Positions 45,007 through 53,349 are shown, counted from the stretch's first letter. The stretch is 64,000 nt of DNA from Natronococcus jeotgali DSM 18795 (GCF_000337695.1 NZ_AOIA01000166.1:1-64000); one strand, 5' to 3'. The notes: generated from the letters alone by a model not told the origin. Program-made: numbers and translations.

Positions 45007-45285
45007 ATGGAACTCGATCTACGGTTCTTCGCCACCTTTCGCGAGGCGGTCGGGCAGAAGGAGCTGGCGTCCTCGTTCGAGAACGGGGCGACGGTCGGCG
45101 ACGTCTTAGGCGAACTCGAGGCCGAGTACGACGGGCTCGAGGGACAGCTGCTCGAGGACGGGGCGATCCGGCCTCAGCTGAGCGTGCTGAAAAACGGCCG
45201 CGACGTCGTTCACATGGAGGGTCCCGACACCGACCTCGAGGACGGCGATACGCTGTCGGTGTTCCCCCCGGTCGCCGGCGGGTGA
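45007..45285 (+). CDS. SAMP/MoaD-like small archaeal modifier
   Basis: A 92-residue beta-grasp protein ending in VAGG. The terminal Gly-Gly is adenylated by an E1-like enzyme so that the protein can be conjugated to lysines or carry sulfur for molybdopterin/tRNA thiolation. LRFFATFREAVGQKE and DTLSVFPPVAGG fit SAMP1/MoaD. Which of the two uses applies cannot be read here. No partner gene adjoins it. Confidence 0.88.
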   Translation: MELDLRFFATFREAVGQKELASSFENGATVGDVLGELEAEYDGLEGQLLEDGAIRPQLSVLKNGRDVVHMEGPDTDLEDGDTLSVFPPVAGG

Positions 45286-45361
45286 TTGACCCGGCGCCGC
45301 CGGGAAATCGGGAACGGTTTCGAGAGGGACTTATACGCCGTTCCCCGAGTCTCGAGTGGTG

Positions 45362-46126
45362 ATGGAGACCGATTCCGAGACGGACTCGAGCGACGGCGAC
45401 GCCGTCGGGAACGGCGACGCGGCCGACGATCGCGGTGCCGAACCCGTGACCTTCGGCCGGGAGGGGATCCGCGAGGGGCTGGTCACCTGCGTTCCCGTCG
45501 CCGTCGGCGTCGGCGGCTACGGGGTGGCCTTCGGCGTGCTGGCCGATCAGGTCGGGTTGAGCGTCGCCGAGGCCGTGTTGATGAGCGCCGTCGTCGTCGC
45601 CGGCGCCTCCCAGATCGTCGCGGTCGAGCTGTGGGCCGACCCGATCCCGATCGCCGCGATCGTGATCACGACGTTCGCGATCAACTTGCGGTACTCCCTG
45701 ATGGGGGCGGCGCTCCAGCCCTGGTTCAAGCGGCTCTCGGCCGCGAAGGCCTACGGCAGCCTGTTTTTCATGGCCGACGAGAACTGGGCGCTGACGATGC
45801 GGGACTTCCGGGCGGGTAACCGGCGCGGCGCCTTCCTGCTCGGCAGTGGGATCGCGGTCTGGATCTTCTGGGTCGGCTCGACGGTCGTCGGCGTCCTCGC
45901 GGGCGGGGCGATCGGCGAGCCCGCGCGGTACGGGTTCGACTTCGTCCTCGCAGCGGTGTTTCTCGCGCTCGCGGCCGAGCTCTGGGAGGACCGATCGTCG
46001 CTGGTCCCGTGGCTGGCCTCGCTTGGCACCGCGCTGGTCGCCGCCGAACTGTTCCCGGGTCGGTGGTACATCCTGCTGGGCGGGTTCGCCGCCGCGCTCG
46101 CGGAGGTGATCCGCCGTGGTCGGTGA
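45362..46126 (+). CDS. azlC: AzlC-family branched-chain amino acid transporter subunit
   Basis: A 254-residue AzlC protein: an acidic N-terminal tail of 30 residues, then about seven membrane helices (EGLVTCVPVAVGVGGYGVAFGVLA, ASQIVAVELWADPIPIAAIVITTFAINLRY, GSLFFMADENWALT...). The pair AzlC-AzlD exports branched-chain amino acids. Overlaps the azlD gene by 11 nt. ATG 45362 is used; a GTG two codons earlier is possible. Confidence 0.9.
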   Translation: METDSETDSSDGDAVGNGDAADDRGAEPVTFGREGIREGLVTCVPVAVGVGGYGVAFGVLADQVGLSVAEAVLMSAVVVAGASQIVAVELWADPIPIAAIVITTFAINLRYSLMGAALQPWFKRLSAAKAYGSLFFMADENWALTMRDFRAGNRRGAFLLGSGIAVWIFWVGSTVVGVLAGGAIGEPARYGFDFVLAAVFLALAAELWEDRSSLVPWLASLGTALVAAELFPGRWYILLGGFAAALAEVIRRGR

Positions 46127-46433
46127 CGCGCTCTCGCTCGAGCCCGTCGTCGTCGGCGTCGTCCTCGCGATGGCGGTCGTCACCTACGCGACCAAGACCG
46201 GGGGGCTCTGGCTGCTCAACCGGATCGAGACGACCGAGCGCCTCGAGGCCGCCCTCTCGGTGCTGCCCGGCGCGATCGTGATCGCCGTCCTCGGGCCGGA
46301 GCTGGCATCGGGCGGGCCCGCCGAGTGGGGCGCCGGCGTCCTCGTGGTCGCGGTGATGTGGCGCACCGAGAGCATTCTGCTGGCGCTGTGTACGGGGGTC
46401 GTCTCGGTCGTTTTGCTCAGGGGACTGCTCTGA
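46116..46433 (+). CDS. azlD: AzlD-family transporter subunit
   Basis: A 105-residue partner of AzlC with three to four membrane helices (VVVGVVLAMAVVTYATKTGGLWLL, LPGAIVIAVLGPEL, LLALCTGVVSVVLLRGLL). Starts at a GTG inside the azlC 3' end, so the two are translationally coupled. Confidence 0.9.
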   Translation: MVGDALSLEPVVVGVVLAMAVVTYATKTGGLWLLNRIETTERLEAALSVLPGAIVIAVLGPELASGGPAEWGAGVLVVAVMWRTESILLALCTGVVSVVLLRGLL

Positions 46434-46477
46434 ACCGCGAGGATGCGTTTATTTTCCCGGCGGTCCAACGAAGGGGT

Positions 46478-46744
46478 ATGGCAGAACGAACGCGGGTCGA
46501 GCGCTCCTTTCGAGGCATCTCCGAACGGCTCGCGAGGCGGTACCTGACGAACCTCGGCGGGGAGCGGGTCGACGAGGAGACCGTCTCGGGCGAGGGCTGG
46601 ACGGCGACGCTCTCCTCCGAGACCGTCGGCATCGGCCCGTCGCTGACGCTAACGGAGGTGACGGTCGTCTTCGAGGGCGATCCCGACGCGCTCGACGGAC
46701 TGATCGACGACTTCGCCCAGAAGGCGATGCGCGCGGGCGGCTGA
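46478..46744 (+). CDS. Small haloarchaeal protein, function unknown
   Basis: An 88-residue protein: AERTRVERSFRGISERLARRYLTNLGGERV, then a beta-hairpin-rich part (GWTATLSSETVGIGPSLTLTEVTVVFEGDP) and a helix (DALDGLIDDFAQKAMRAGG). The shape resembles a small ferredoxin-like domain. Its stop overlaps the next start by 1 nt (TGATG), so they form a pair. Confidence 0.62.
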   Translation: MAERTRVERSFRGISERLARRYLTNLGGERVDEETVSGEGWTATLSSETVGIGPSLTLTEVTVVFEGDPDALDGLIDDFAQKAMRAGG

Positions 46745-47115
46745 TGGCGGGGGAGCCGATCGAGGGGCAGATCCTGTTGCTCGCCGCCGCGAAGTCAAGC
46801 GTCACGCCGACCCGGCTTCCCGATCTGGTCGACGTCGTCCAGCGGCATCTGGCGGCCGACCGCGAGCGCTACCGCCGCGAGTACGAGCGGCTGTACGACG
46901 ACGACGACCTCGAGGCCTTCGCCGTCGAGACGGGCCACTGGGCGGGGCTGGGCGCCGAACTCGAGCTGGGCGACCGCGAGCTGTCGGCGGTCCGCCGGGC
47001 CCACGAGGAACAGCTGTTGCGCATCGGCCGGCGCACCGACCGCGAGGACGAGTTCGAGACCGCCCTCGAGATCCGTGATCCGGTGGTGATCGGGACCGGG
47101 GCCGACAGCGGGTAG
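46744..47115 (+). CDS. Haloarchaeal protein of unknown function
   Basis: A 123-residue helical, acidic protein (EGQILLLAAAKSSVTPTRLPDLVDVVQRHLAADRERYRREYERLYDDDD...). Translationally coupled to the preceding gene. No motif; the pair is likely to act together. Confidence 0.6.
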   Translation: MAGEPIEGQILLLAAAKSSVTPTRLPDLVDVVQRHLAADRERYRREYERLYDDDDLEAFAVETGHWAGLGAELELGDRELSAVRRAHEEQLLRIGRRTDREDEFETALEIRDPVVIGTGADSG

Positions 47116-47170
47116 CTCCGGGAGGGAACCGGTCGTCGAGTTAAGTGGGTCGACGCCGTACCGGTCGGTC

Positions 47171-48247
47171 ATGACCGCGACCGGAGTCGGCGTCGGGCTC
47201 GCCGCCGCCCTGTTTCTCGTCGGCGTCGCGCTGGTGATCTGGTGCGTCGAGGTCTTCATCGAGGCGGTCGCCCGGAGCGCGGTCGCGTTCGGGATCTCCG
47301 GATTCTTCCTCGCGGTCGTCCTCGCCGGGATCGACCTCGAGAACGCCGTGCTCGGGCTGACCGCCGCCGGCGTCGCGCTGCCCGATCTCGCCCTGGGGAC
47401 GGTCTTCGGCGAGGCGCTGTTCGTCCTGACGGTCGCCGTCGGGCTCGCGGGCCTGCTCGTCCCGTTCGAGCCGCGGGTCCCGCGGGCGTACCTGGGATTG
47501 CTGCTGGCCGTTCCGATCCCGGCGTTTGCGATGTCGCTAGACGGAACGATCGGTCGCGCTCGAGGAGCGGTGCTCCTCGCGGCCTTCGTCCCGCTTTTGG
47601 CGGCGATCTTCTGGCGCGAGCGCGGGTCGGAGACGGCGTACCTGCTCTCGGGGGAGGTCGCCGAGGTCGTCGACCGGGAGGACCCCCAGGCGGCCGATCT
47701 CGAGGCCAACGGCGGAGCGGGCGAGCGAGCGCGGGAAGCCGAGGACGGCGGGCTCGAGCTCCCCGACCTCGACGCGGACGAGTTCGTCCCCGACCTCGAG
47801 GACCGGAGCGGGCCGTTCGCACTCGGGGTCGCAGCCCTGGCGACCGTCGGGCTGACCGCCGGATCGCTGCTGACGGTCGTCAGCGCGGAGCAGCTCTTCG
47901 TCGCGGCCGGAATCTCGGGGCTCGCGTTCGGGGCGACGGTGCTGAGCTTCGTCGCCTCGATCGAGGAGCTGGCGCTCACCCTCGAGCCGGTGCGGCGGGG
48001 GCAATCCCACCTCGCCGTGGGCAACGTCGTCGGGAGCACGGTCTTCTACCTGACCGCGAACGTCGGGCTGATCGCGCTCGTCCGGCCGATCGACGCCGGC
48101 GGGGCGGTGCTGACGGTTCACTGGCCGGCGCTGGCCGCGGGGCTGCTCGTCGTGACGGCGATGCTGGCGCGGGGTCGCGTGACCCGCGGCGGCGGCGCGG
48201 CGCTGCTCGGGCTCTACGTCCTCTACTGGGTCCTCAACTACGTCTAG
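47171..48247 (+). CDS. Sodium/calcium exchanger-family membrane protein
   Basis: A 358-residue CaCA-family antiporter with about ten helices. The two alpha repeats are FGISGFFLAVVLAGIDLENA near residues 40-60 and AFGATVLSFVASIEELALTLE near 257-277; the Glu/Asp there are the cation site, and GNVVGSTVFYLTAN is the conserved end of the second repeat. A long acidic loop (about 160-215) lies between. The first repeat has IDLEN where classic exchangers have (T/S)xPE, so ion preference is uncertain. Confidence 0.82.
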   Translation: MTATGVGVGLAAALFLVGVALVIWCVEVFIEAVARSAVAFGISGFFLAVVLAGIDLENAVLGLTAAGVALPDLALGTVFGEALFVLTVAVGLAGLLVPFEPRVPRAYLGLLLAVPIPAFAMSLDGTIGRARGAVLLAAFVPLLAAIFWRERGSETAYLLSGEVAEVVDREDPQAADLEANGGAGERAREAEDGGLELPDLDADEFVPDLEDRSGPFALGVAALATVGLTAGSLLTVVSAEQLFVAAGISGLAFGATVLSFVASIEELALTLEPVRRGQSHLAVGNVVGSTVFYLTANVGLIALVRPIDAGGAVLTVHWPALAAGLLVVTAMLARGRVTRGGGAALLGLYVLYWVLNYV

Positions 48248-48268
48248 AGACGAAGGCGACCCAGCCCG

Positions 48269-48415
48269 TCAGGCGCCGTCGCCGGAGCCCTCGAGTTCGC
48301 CGACGGTCTCGAGGCGGGACTGGCCCAGGTACCGCCCCATCCCCTCGGTGGCGACGAACTCGACGGTCTGCGTCTCGCCCGCCTCGCTGGCGAAGCTCGA
48401 CCGAACGTCGGTGTT
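48269..48415 (-). pseudogene. 48-codon remnant of a protein gene C-terminus
   Basis: On the minus strand a frame runs from an in-frame TAG (48416-48418) to TGA (48269-48271) without any start. It reads NTDVRSSFASEAGETQTVEF then VATEGMGRYLGQSRLETVGE and on to the stop. Nearly every third codon base is G or C, as in real genes here, yet it lacks a start. ACCGACGTTCG recurs at its upstream edge and just after the DUF1328 stop (48443-48453), which suggests a deletion. The parent family is not identified. Confidence 0.5.
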
Positions 48416-48451
48416 CTACGCGGCGGTCTCCCCGCTGCTTGCGAACGTCGG

Positions 48452-48646
48452 TCACAACAGGAGCGCGATTACCGCGAGGACGATGAAAATCAGCACGAAG
48501 ATACGCGCGATCTCCATCGAGACGCCCGCGACGTCGCCGGCGCCGACCGCGGCGGCGACGAGCGCGAGGACGAAGAAGACGACCGCCCAGTAGAGCCAGT
48601 CGACGCCGCCGAACTGGAGCGGGACCGCGGTTGCGAGCTCGTGCAT
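48452..48646 (-). CDS. DUF1328 small membrane protein
   Basis: A 64-residue protein with two helices: DWLYWAVVFFVLALVAAAVGAGDVAGVSMEIARIF and VLIFIVLAVIALLL, matching DUF1328 (WAxxFFxxAxIAAxLGFxGIAGxAAxIAxxLF). Often a stress-linked membrane protein. The upstream remnant ends only 34 bp away. Confidence 0.88.
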   Translation of the reverse strand: MHELATAVPLQFGGVDWLYWAVVFFVLALVAAAVGAGDVAGVSMEIARIFVLIFIVLAVIALLL

Positions 48647-48730
48647 GTCATCCCTTCTCACGGCGGTGCGCATAAACGTCGGTGCCGGCGCGTGCCGACT
48701 CGGGTCGGTCGCGCCTCGAGAGTACGGTTC

Positions 48731-50590
48731 TCACTCCTCGCCGAAGAACGCCCCACAGAGCTTGGCCTCCGCTCCGCGGAGGTGTTCGTGGAAGGTCGGC
48801 CGCGAGACGCCCATCGTCTGGGCGAGCTCCTCGCCGGTCGTCGGGCGGGGCCACTCGAAGTAGCCCGCGAGGTACGCGCGCTGTAACGCGGTGAACTGGC
48901 GGTCGGTGAGCGACTCCTCGAGCCGGGAGGCGAACTCCTGTCGGGACCGACCCTCGCTCTCGCGCTGGCGAAAGGAGACGACGTCGGTGCCGTCGTACCG
49001 GTCCTCGATCGCCTCGACGACCGAGCGGACGTTCGCCGACCGGGGGATCTCGAGGTCGAGCCGGGCGGCGCCGCCCTCGCTTTCGATCGCACGGGTCCGG
49101 ACCCCGCGCTCCGAGAGCCAGCCGACCGGGTCGGCGTCGTCGGAGAGTTCGATCAGGCAGCTCCCCTCGTGTTCGACTAACACCTCGAGGGCGACGCCGG
49201 GGAGTTCGGCCGCGGCCGCCCGGAGCTCCTCGCCGGTCGCCCCCTCCGCCGTGAACAGCGACGACGTGCCGTCGCCGGTTCGGTGGACCGAGCGGCGGTA
49301 CTCGAGGCGGGCGTCCGTCGCCGCCGTCAGCGCGACCGGGGCGACGGACGGGTCCGCGAGTTCGATCTCGACGGCGACGACGGCGTCGGTCGCGAGCGTA
49401 CGGCTGGTCTCGCGGGCGTTGACGCCGCTGGCGACCGCGCGAGCGAGCGCCGAGAGGATCACCGACTCGCGGTCGTCGATCGCCCGGTCGCGGTCGGTAC
49501 AGACCGTCAACACGCCGTAGTCGATCCCGTTGTACCGCAGCGGGAACGAGGCGCGGGTGGTCTCCCGGTCGCTATCGACGGCGACGGCACCCGTCTCGAG
49601 GGCAGCCGCGGCGGGGTGGTCGTCCCCGACCGAGGACGCCTCGACGGAGACGCCGGCCTGCTCCCGGATCTCGATCGCCTCTGTCGCCGGATCCCGCTCG
49701 CCGATCCAGGCCCCCTCGTAGGCCTCCTCCGCGGCGATCCGCTCGCAGACCGCGGCCTCGAGCTCCGGGCGGGAGGTCGACCCCGCGACGACGTCGGTGA
49801 CGTCCTGGATCAACCCCTCGACGCGCTCGAGAATGTGCTCCAGCTCCTCGGTCCGGCGCTCGAGCTCGAGTTCGGCCTCCTTGCGGGCGGTGACGTCGTT
49901 CTGGAAGCCGACGTAGTGGGTGACCTCGCCCGCGTCGTTGCGAACCGGAGCGATCGTCACCTCGTTCCAGAAGGCGGTCCCGTCCTTGCGGTAGTTCGTG
50001 AGTTCGACCGTGACGGGTCGTTCCTCGTCGATCCCCGTGCGCATCTCGGCGACGGCTTCGGGATCGGACGCCTCGCCCTGCAGGATTCGACAGTTTCGAC
50101 CGACGACGTCCTCGTAGTCGTAGCCCGTGATCTCCTCGTAGGCCTCGTTGATGTAGACCAGCGGGTTGTCCTCCCGGCTCGGATCGGAGATCGTGATCCC
50201 GACCGGCGCCTCGTTGATCGCCCGGTCCTTGACCGTTCGATCGCTGGCCGGCGGCTCCTGCTCGCCGAGTCGCTCGAACGCGATCGTCGCCCCCTCCTCC
50301 CCGCGGTGGACCCGCACGTCGTACCCCGCGGTCTCGAGGGGGACGTGTCTCGTCGTTCCGACCGTCGTCTCCGTCAGCGCCGCCTCGATAGGGCCCCAGT
50401 CGGACCCGAGAACCGGTTCCGGCTCTCGCGGAAGGGTTCCCTCCGAGAGGTCGAACTCGTGTCGCGCGGCCTCGTTCGCGAACGTGATCGCTCCGTCCGC
50501 GACCGCGAGGACGGGGTCGACGAACCACTCGAGGGCGGCCGCCGCGGACGTCCCGCCCTCGGGCTCGTGAGTCTCGCTGACGCTGTCCAT
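48731..50590 (-). CDS. LOV-GAF-Bat-type transcription regulator (predicted blue-light sensor)
   Basis: A 619-residue regulator: a weak PAS (about 15-110), a LOV domain (about 120-235), a coiled link (TARKEAELELERRTEELEHIL), GAF (about 260-410), the Bat middle domain and HTH_10 (LTDRQFTALQRAYLAGYFEWPRPTTGEELAQTMGVSRPTFHEHL). The LOV core GRNCRILQG has the photo-active Cys (Cys167), and Asn199, Asn209 and Gln230 (NYRKDG, FWNE, GFQND) match FMN contacts. So a flavin-binding photosensor is predicted. ATG 50590 is used; an upstream ATG at 50623 adds 11 residues and cannot be excluded. A CGTATAACC TATA box near 50657-50665 serves it. Confidence 0.9.
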   Translation of the reverse strand: MDSVSETHEPEGGTSAAAALEWFVDPVLAVADGAITFANEAARHEFDLSEGTLPREPEPVLGSDWGPIEAALTETTVGTTRHVPLETAGYDVRVHRGEEGATIAFERLGEQEPPASDRTVKDRAINEAPVGITISDPSREDNPLVYINEAYEEITGYDYEDVVGRNCRILQGEASDPEAVAEMRTGIDEERPVTVELTNYRKDGTAFWNEVTIAPVRNDAGEVTHYVGFQNDVTARKEAELELERRTEELEHILERVEGLIQDVTDVVAGSTSRPELEAAVCERIAAEEAYEGAWIGERDPATEAIEIREQAGVSVEASSVGDDHPAAAALETGAVAVDSDRETTRASFPLRYNGIDYGVLTVCTDRDRAIDDRESVILSALARAVASGVNARETSRTLATDAVVAVEIELADPSVAPVALTAATDARLEYRRSVHRTGDGTSSLFTAEGATGEELRAAAAELPGVALEVLVEHEGSCLIELSDDADPVGWLSERGVRTRAIESEGGAARLDLEIPRSANVRSVVEAIEDRYDGTDVVSFRQRESEGRSRQEFASRLEESLTDRQFTALQRAYLAGYFEWPRPTTGEELAQTMGVSRPTFHEHLRGAEAKLCGAFFGEE

Positions 50591-50709
50591 ACCGGTCCTA
50601 CGAAGGCGACCCCTAAGAACCATGTCGTCGGCGCGGCCGAACCTGTAAGCGAGAACGTATAACCGAATCCGTAATGAACGTTATGTCGGTTCGTGATAGA
50701 TGTTGTCAT

Positions 50710-50895
50710 ATGTCAGTGTATCAGTCACCCTTCGAACGGCTGCGGGAGAAGTTCGACGACTCGGAGCTGAAGTGTCGACACTGCGGCTACCGCGACGACG
50801 GCAGTTGGAACGTCTCGACGACCGGGGATCGGGTGCAGTACCGGTTCGTCTGCTCGTCGTGCGAGGCCGTCGAAACCAGGGAGATGCGACTCTAG
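50710..50895 (+). CDS. HVO_0649-type zinc-finger protein
   Basis: A 61-residue protein starting MSVYQSPFERLREKFDD with two Cys pairs, CRHCGYRDDG near 24-33 and VCSSCEAVETR near 47-57. It closely resembles the haloarchaeal HVO_0649-like small zinc-finger family. Function unknown. It is divergent from the LOV regulator. Confidence 0.85.
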   Translation: MSVYQSPFERLREKFDDSELKCRHCGYRDDGSWNVSTTGDRVQYRFVCSSCEAVETREMRL

Positions 50896-51036
50896 TCCTC
50901 GAGTACCGTTCGTCGGCTCGAGTCCCGAGAAAGAGCGTCGCCTCCAACTCGACGGGGTCGAGTCTTCCGAACGGGGGCATCGTCGACCCGCTCCCAGACG
51001 AAGGCGCTTTAGGTGCCGGAGCGCTTTCCTCTCCCA

Positions 51037-52137
51037 ATGAGTCACCCCACGCCCGACGTCTACGAGCAGGGCAAGGGCATGGACGCCCACAACCAGGTCA
51101 TGCGGGAGATCCGCTCGCGCAAGGAGGCCAGCTACGACCCACACGAGCCCACCCGCGTCTGGCTCGACGAGGACAACACCCCCGACGGCGTCAAGCGGAG
51201 TCTGACGATCATCCTAAACACCGGCGGCTGTCGGTGGGCCCGCGCCGGCGGCTGTACGATGTGTGGCTACGTCGCCGAGAGCGTCGACGGGGGGAGCGTG
51301 AGTCACGAGGCGCTGATGGACCAGATCGACGTCTGTCTCGCCCACGAGGCCGAAAACGGGGACGAGCCCGCCGACCTGATCAAGATCTACACCTCCGGGT
51401 CCTTCCTCGACGAGCGCGAGGTCGGCGCGGAGAGTCGGAAGGCGATCGCCGACACGTTCGCCGACCGCGAGCGGATGGTCGTCGAGTCGCTGCCCGACTT
51501 CGTCGACCGCGAGAAGATCGCCGACTTCATCCGACACGGGGTGGATACGGACGTCGCGATCGGGCTCGAGACGGCGACCGATCGGGTGCGCCACGACTGC
51601 GTGAACAAGTACTTCGACTTCGCGGACTTCGAGGACGCCTGCGCGGAGGCCGCGGCCGCGGACGCGGAGGCCGGCGGTGACGCCGACGCGGGGATCAAGG
51701 CCTACCTGCTGATGAAACCGCCCTTCCTCACCGAATCCGAGGCCGTCGCGGATATGATCGCCTCGGTCGAGCGCTGCGCCGGCGTCGAGGGCTGTCACAC
51801 CGTCTCGATGAACCCCTGTAACGTCCAGCGCTACACCATGGTCGACGACCTCTACTTCGAGGACGGCTACCGGCCGCCGTGGCTCTGGTCGGTCGCACAC
51901 GTCCTCCGCGAGACGGTCGACGTCGACGCTATCGTCGTCTCGGACCCGGTCGGCCACGGCTCGGATCGCGGTCCGCACAACTGCGGGGAGTGTGACGATC
52001 TCGTCCAGAAGGCGATCAAGGACTTCGACCTGCGCCAGGATCCCTCGGTCTTCGAGCAGGTCTCCTGCGAGTGCGAGCGGACCTGGGAGGTCGTGATGGA
52101 GCGCGAACGCAGCTTCAACCAGCCGCTGACGCACTGA
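51037..52137 (+). CDS. Archaeosine biosynthesis radical SAM protein RaSEA
   Basis: A 366-residue Elp3-like radical SAM protein. Cys65, Cys73 and Cys76 (NTGGCRWARAGGCTMCGY) bind the 4Fe-4S cluster; IKIYTSGSFLDERE, ESLPDF and EIGLETATDRVR-type blocks (IGLETATDRVRHDCVN) bind SAM. It converts a lysine-modified preQ0 in tRNA to archaeosine with ArcS. The C-terminal CGECDDLVQ...VSCECERTW adds a zinc site. No ArcS gene is in view. Confidence 0.93.
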   Translation: MSHPTPDVYEQGKGMDAHNQVMREIRSRKEASYDPHEPTRVWLDEDNTPDGVKRSLTIILNTGGCRWARAGGCTMCGYVAESVDGGSVSHEALMDQIDVCLAHEAENGDEPADLIKIYTSGSFLDEREVGAESRKAIADTFADRERMVVESLPDFVDREKIADFIRHGVDTDVAIGLETATDRVRHDCVNKYFDFADFEDACAEAAAADAEAGGDADAGIKAYLLMKPPFLTESEAVADMIASVERCAGVEGCHTVSMNPCNVQRYTMVDDLYFEDGYRPPWLWSVAHVLRETVDVDAIVVSDPVGHGSDRGPHNCGECDDLVQKAIKDFDLRQDPSVFEQVSCECERTWEVVMERERSFNQPLTH

Positions 52138-52141
52138 CTCG

Positions 52142-52822
52142 CTAGGCCGTCTCGAACCCGCGCAACACGCCCTGTCCGTCCGTCGGGCCGACGTCGGGCA
52201 GCGTCGCGCGCTCGGGGTGGGGCATCAACACCGCGACGGTCTCGCGCTCGCCGAGGACGCCCGCGACGTTGTGCTTCGAGCCGTTCGGGTTCGCCGCGGC
52301 GCTTGGCTCGCCGTCGGCGTCGCAGTACCGGAACAACACGCGGCCGTCGTTCTCGAGGGTCTCGAGGCGGTCGTCGTCGATCTCGTAGCGTCCCTCGCCG
52401 TGAGCGATGGGAACTTCGATGACCTCGCCCTCCTCGTAGGCGGCCGTCCAGGGCGTGTCCGCGCGCTCGACGCGCAGGTGGACGCGCTCGCACTGGAACC
52501 GCGCACTCTCGTTCGTGGTGAACGCCCCCTCGGTGAGTCCGGACTCGCAGCCGATCTGGGCGCCGTTACAGATTCCCAACACCGGGGTGCCGGCGGCGGC
52601 CGCCTCCCGGACCTCGGCCACGATCGGCGAGCGCGCGGCCATCGCGCCCGCTCGCAGGTAGTCGCCGTAAGAGAACCCGCCCGGGAGGACGACCCCGGTC
52701 GCGTCGGCGGGGAGGCCGTCCTCGTGCCAGACGATCTCGGCGTCGATCCCGAGGTGCTCGAGGGCTCGTTCGGCGTCGCGGTCGCAGTTCGAGCCGCCGA
52801 ATCTGACGATGGAGACCGTCAC
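52142..52822 (-). CDS. purQ: FGAM synthase subunit PurQ (glutamine amidotransferase)
   Basis: A 226-residue class I amidotransferase. GVVLPGGFSYGDYLRAG, the Cys nucleophile in GICNGAQIG near residue 86, and the His-Glu pair in MPHPERATLP near residue 204. It supplies ammonia to PurL with PurS. The GTG at 52822 is chosen because VSIVRFGGSNCDRDA is the known start; a GTG three codons earlier is possible. A 20-codon ORF fills the gap to purS and overlaps the GTG. Confidence 0.94.
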   Translation of the reverse strand: MTVSIVRFGGSNCDRDAERALEHLGIDAEIVWHEDGLPADATGVVLPGGFSYGDYLRAGAMAARSPIVAEVREAAAAGTPVLGICNGAQIGCESGLTEGAFTTNESARFQCERVHLRVERADTPWTAAYEEGEVIEVPIAHGEGRYEIDDDRLETLENDGRVLFRYCDADGEPSAAANPNGSKHNVAGVLGERETVAVLMPHPERATLPDVGPTDGQGVLRGFETA

Positions 52823-52881
52823 AGTCGCCACCCCGCGGTGTTGCGACCGACGGTCTCGATCGTCGCGATGGAGACCGTCAT
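52819..52881 (-). CDS. Possible 20-residue ORF filling the purS-purQ gap
   Basis: ATG at 52881 follows the purS stop at once and 20 codons later TGA overlaps the purQ GTG (GTGA). Its first codons (MTVSI) repeat the start of purQ (a 15-nt exact repeat, 52807-52821 and 52866-52880). It could couple translation across the gap, or be a duplicated, frameshifted purQ start. Confidence 0.28.
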   Translation of the reverse strand: MTVSIATIETVGRNTAGWRL

Positions 52882-53133
52882 CTACCGCTCGTCGACCTCC
52901 ACGTCGTAGTCGTGGATGGTCGGGTTCGCGAGCAGTCGCTCGGCCATCTCGTCGGCCCGCTCCCGGGCGCCGTCTGCGGAGTCCGCCTCGAGGTCGATCT
53001 CGAAGCGGTCGGCCGAGCGCAGCGCCTCGAGTTCGAAGCCCAATCGCTCGAGGGCCTGTTTCGTGGTCTCGGCCTCGGGGTCGAGGACGCCGCGTTTGAG
53101 TCGAACCGTCACCGTCGCGGTGTAGGCCGTCAT
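52882..53133 (-). CDS. purS: FGAM synthase subunit PurS
   Basis: An 83-residue PurS. TATVTVRLKRGVLDPEAETTKQALERLGF is the family signature, followed by FEIDLEAD and LLANPTIHDYDVEV. It bridges PurL and PurQ in the synthase. It lies upstream of purQ on the same strand; purL is not in the window. Confidence 0.93.
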   Translation of the reverse strand: MTAYTATVTVRLKRGVLDPEAETTKQALERLGFELEALRSADRFEIDLEADSADGARERADEMAERLLANPTIHDYDVEVDER

Positions 53134-53225
53134 TACTCGATACCCCGCATCCGTGATCAAAAACGCTTTCGGCTTTCGTTCGGAATCCACGTTCGTGGAT
53201 ACTCGAGGACCGGACGCGGTCCCTA

Positions 53226-53279
53226 CGGATGGTGGATGCAGCGCGGATGGTGGATGCGGCGCGGATGGTGGATGCGGCG
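53226..53279. repeat. Three 18-bp tandem repeats
   Basis: The unit CGGATGGTGGATGCGGCG is repeated at 53226-53243 (one mismatch), 53244-53261 and 53262-53279 with no spacers. Not a CRISPR. It lies at the purS side of the origin. Confidence 0.85.
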
Positions 53280-53349
53280 CCGGCGGATAGAGTCGAGACC
53301 GCTGGCGGGCCGAGAGCCCGAGTCCGGAACGGAGAGTATCGGTTCCCCA

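Noticed and set aside
53226-53279. Possible CRISPR from repeated 18-mers (also 56669-56740)
   Set aside because: Units are contiguous with no spacers, and the second set is in frame inside a gene.
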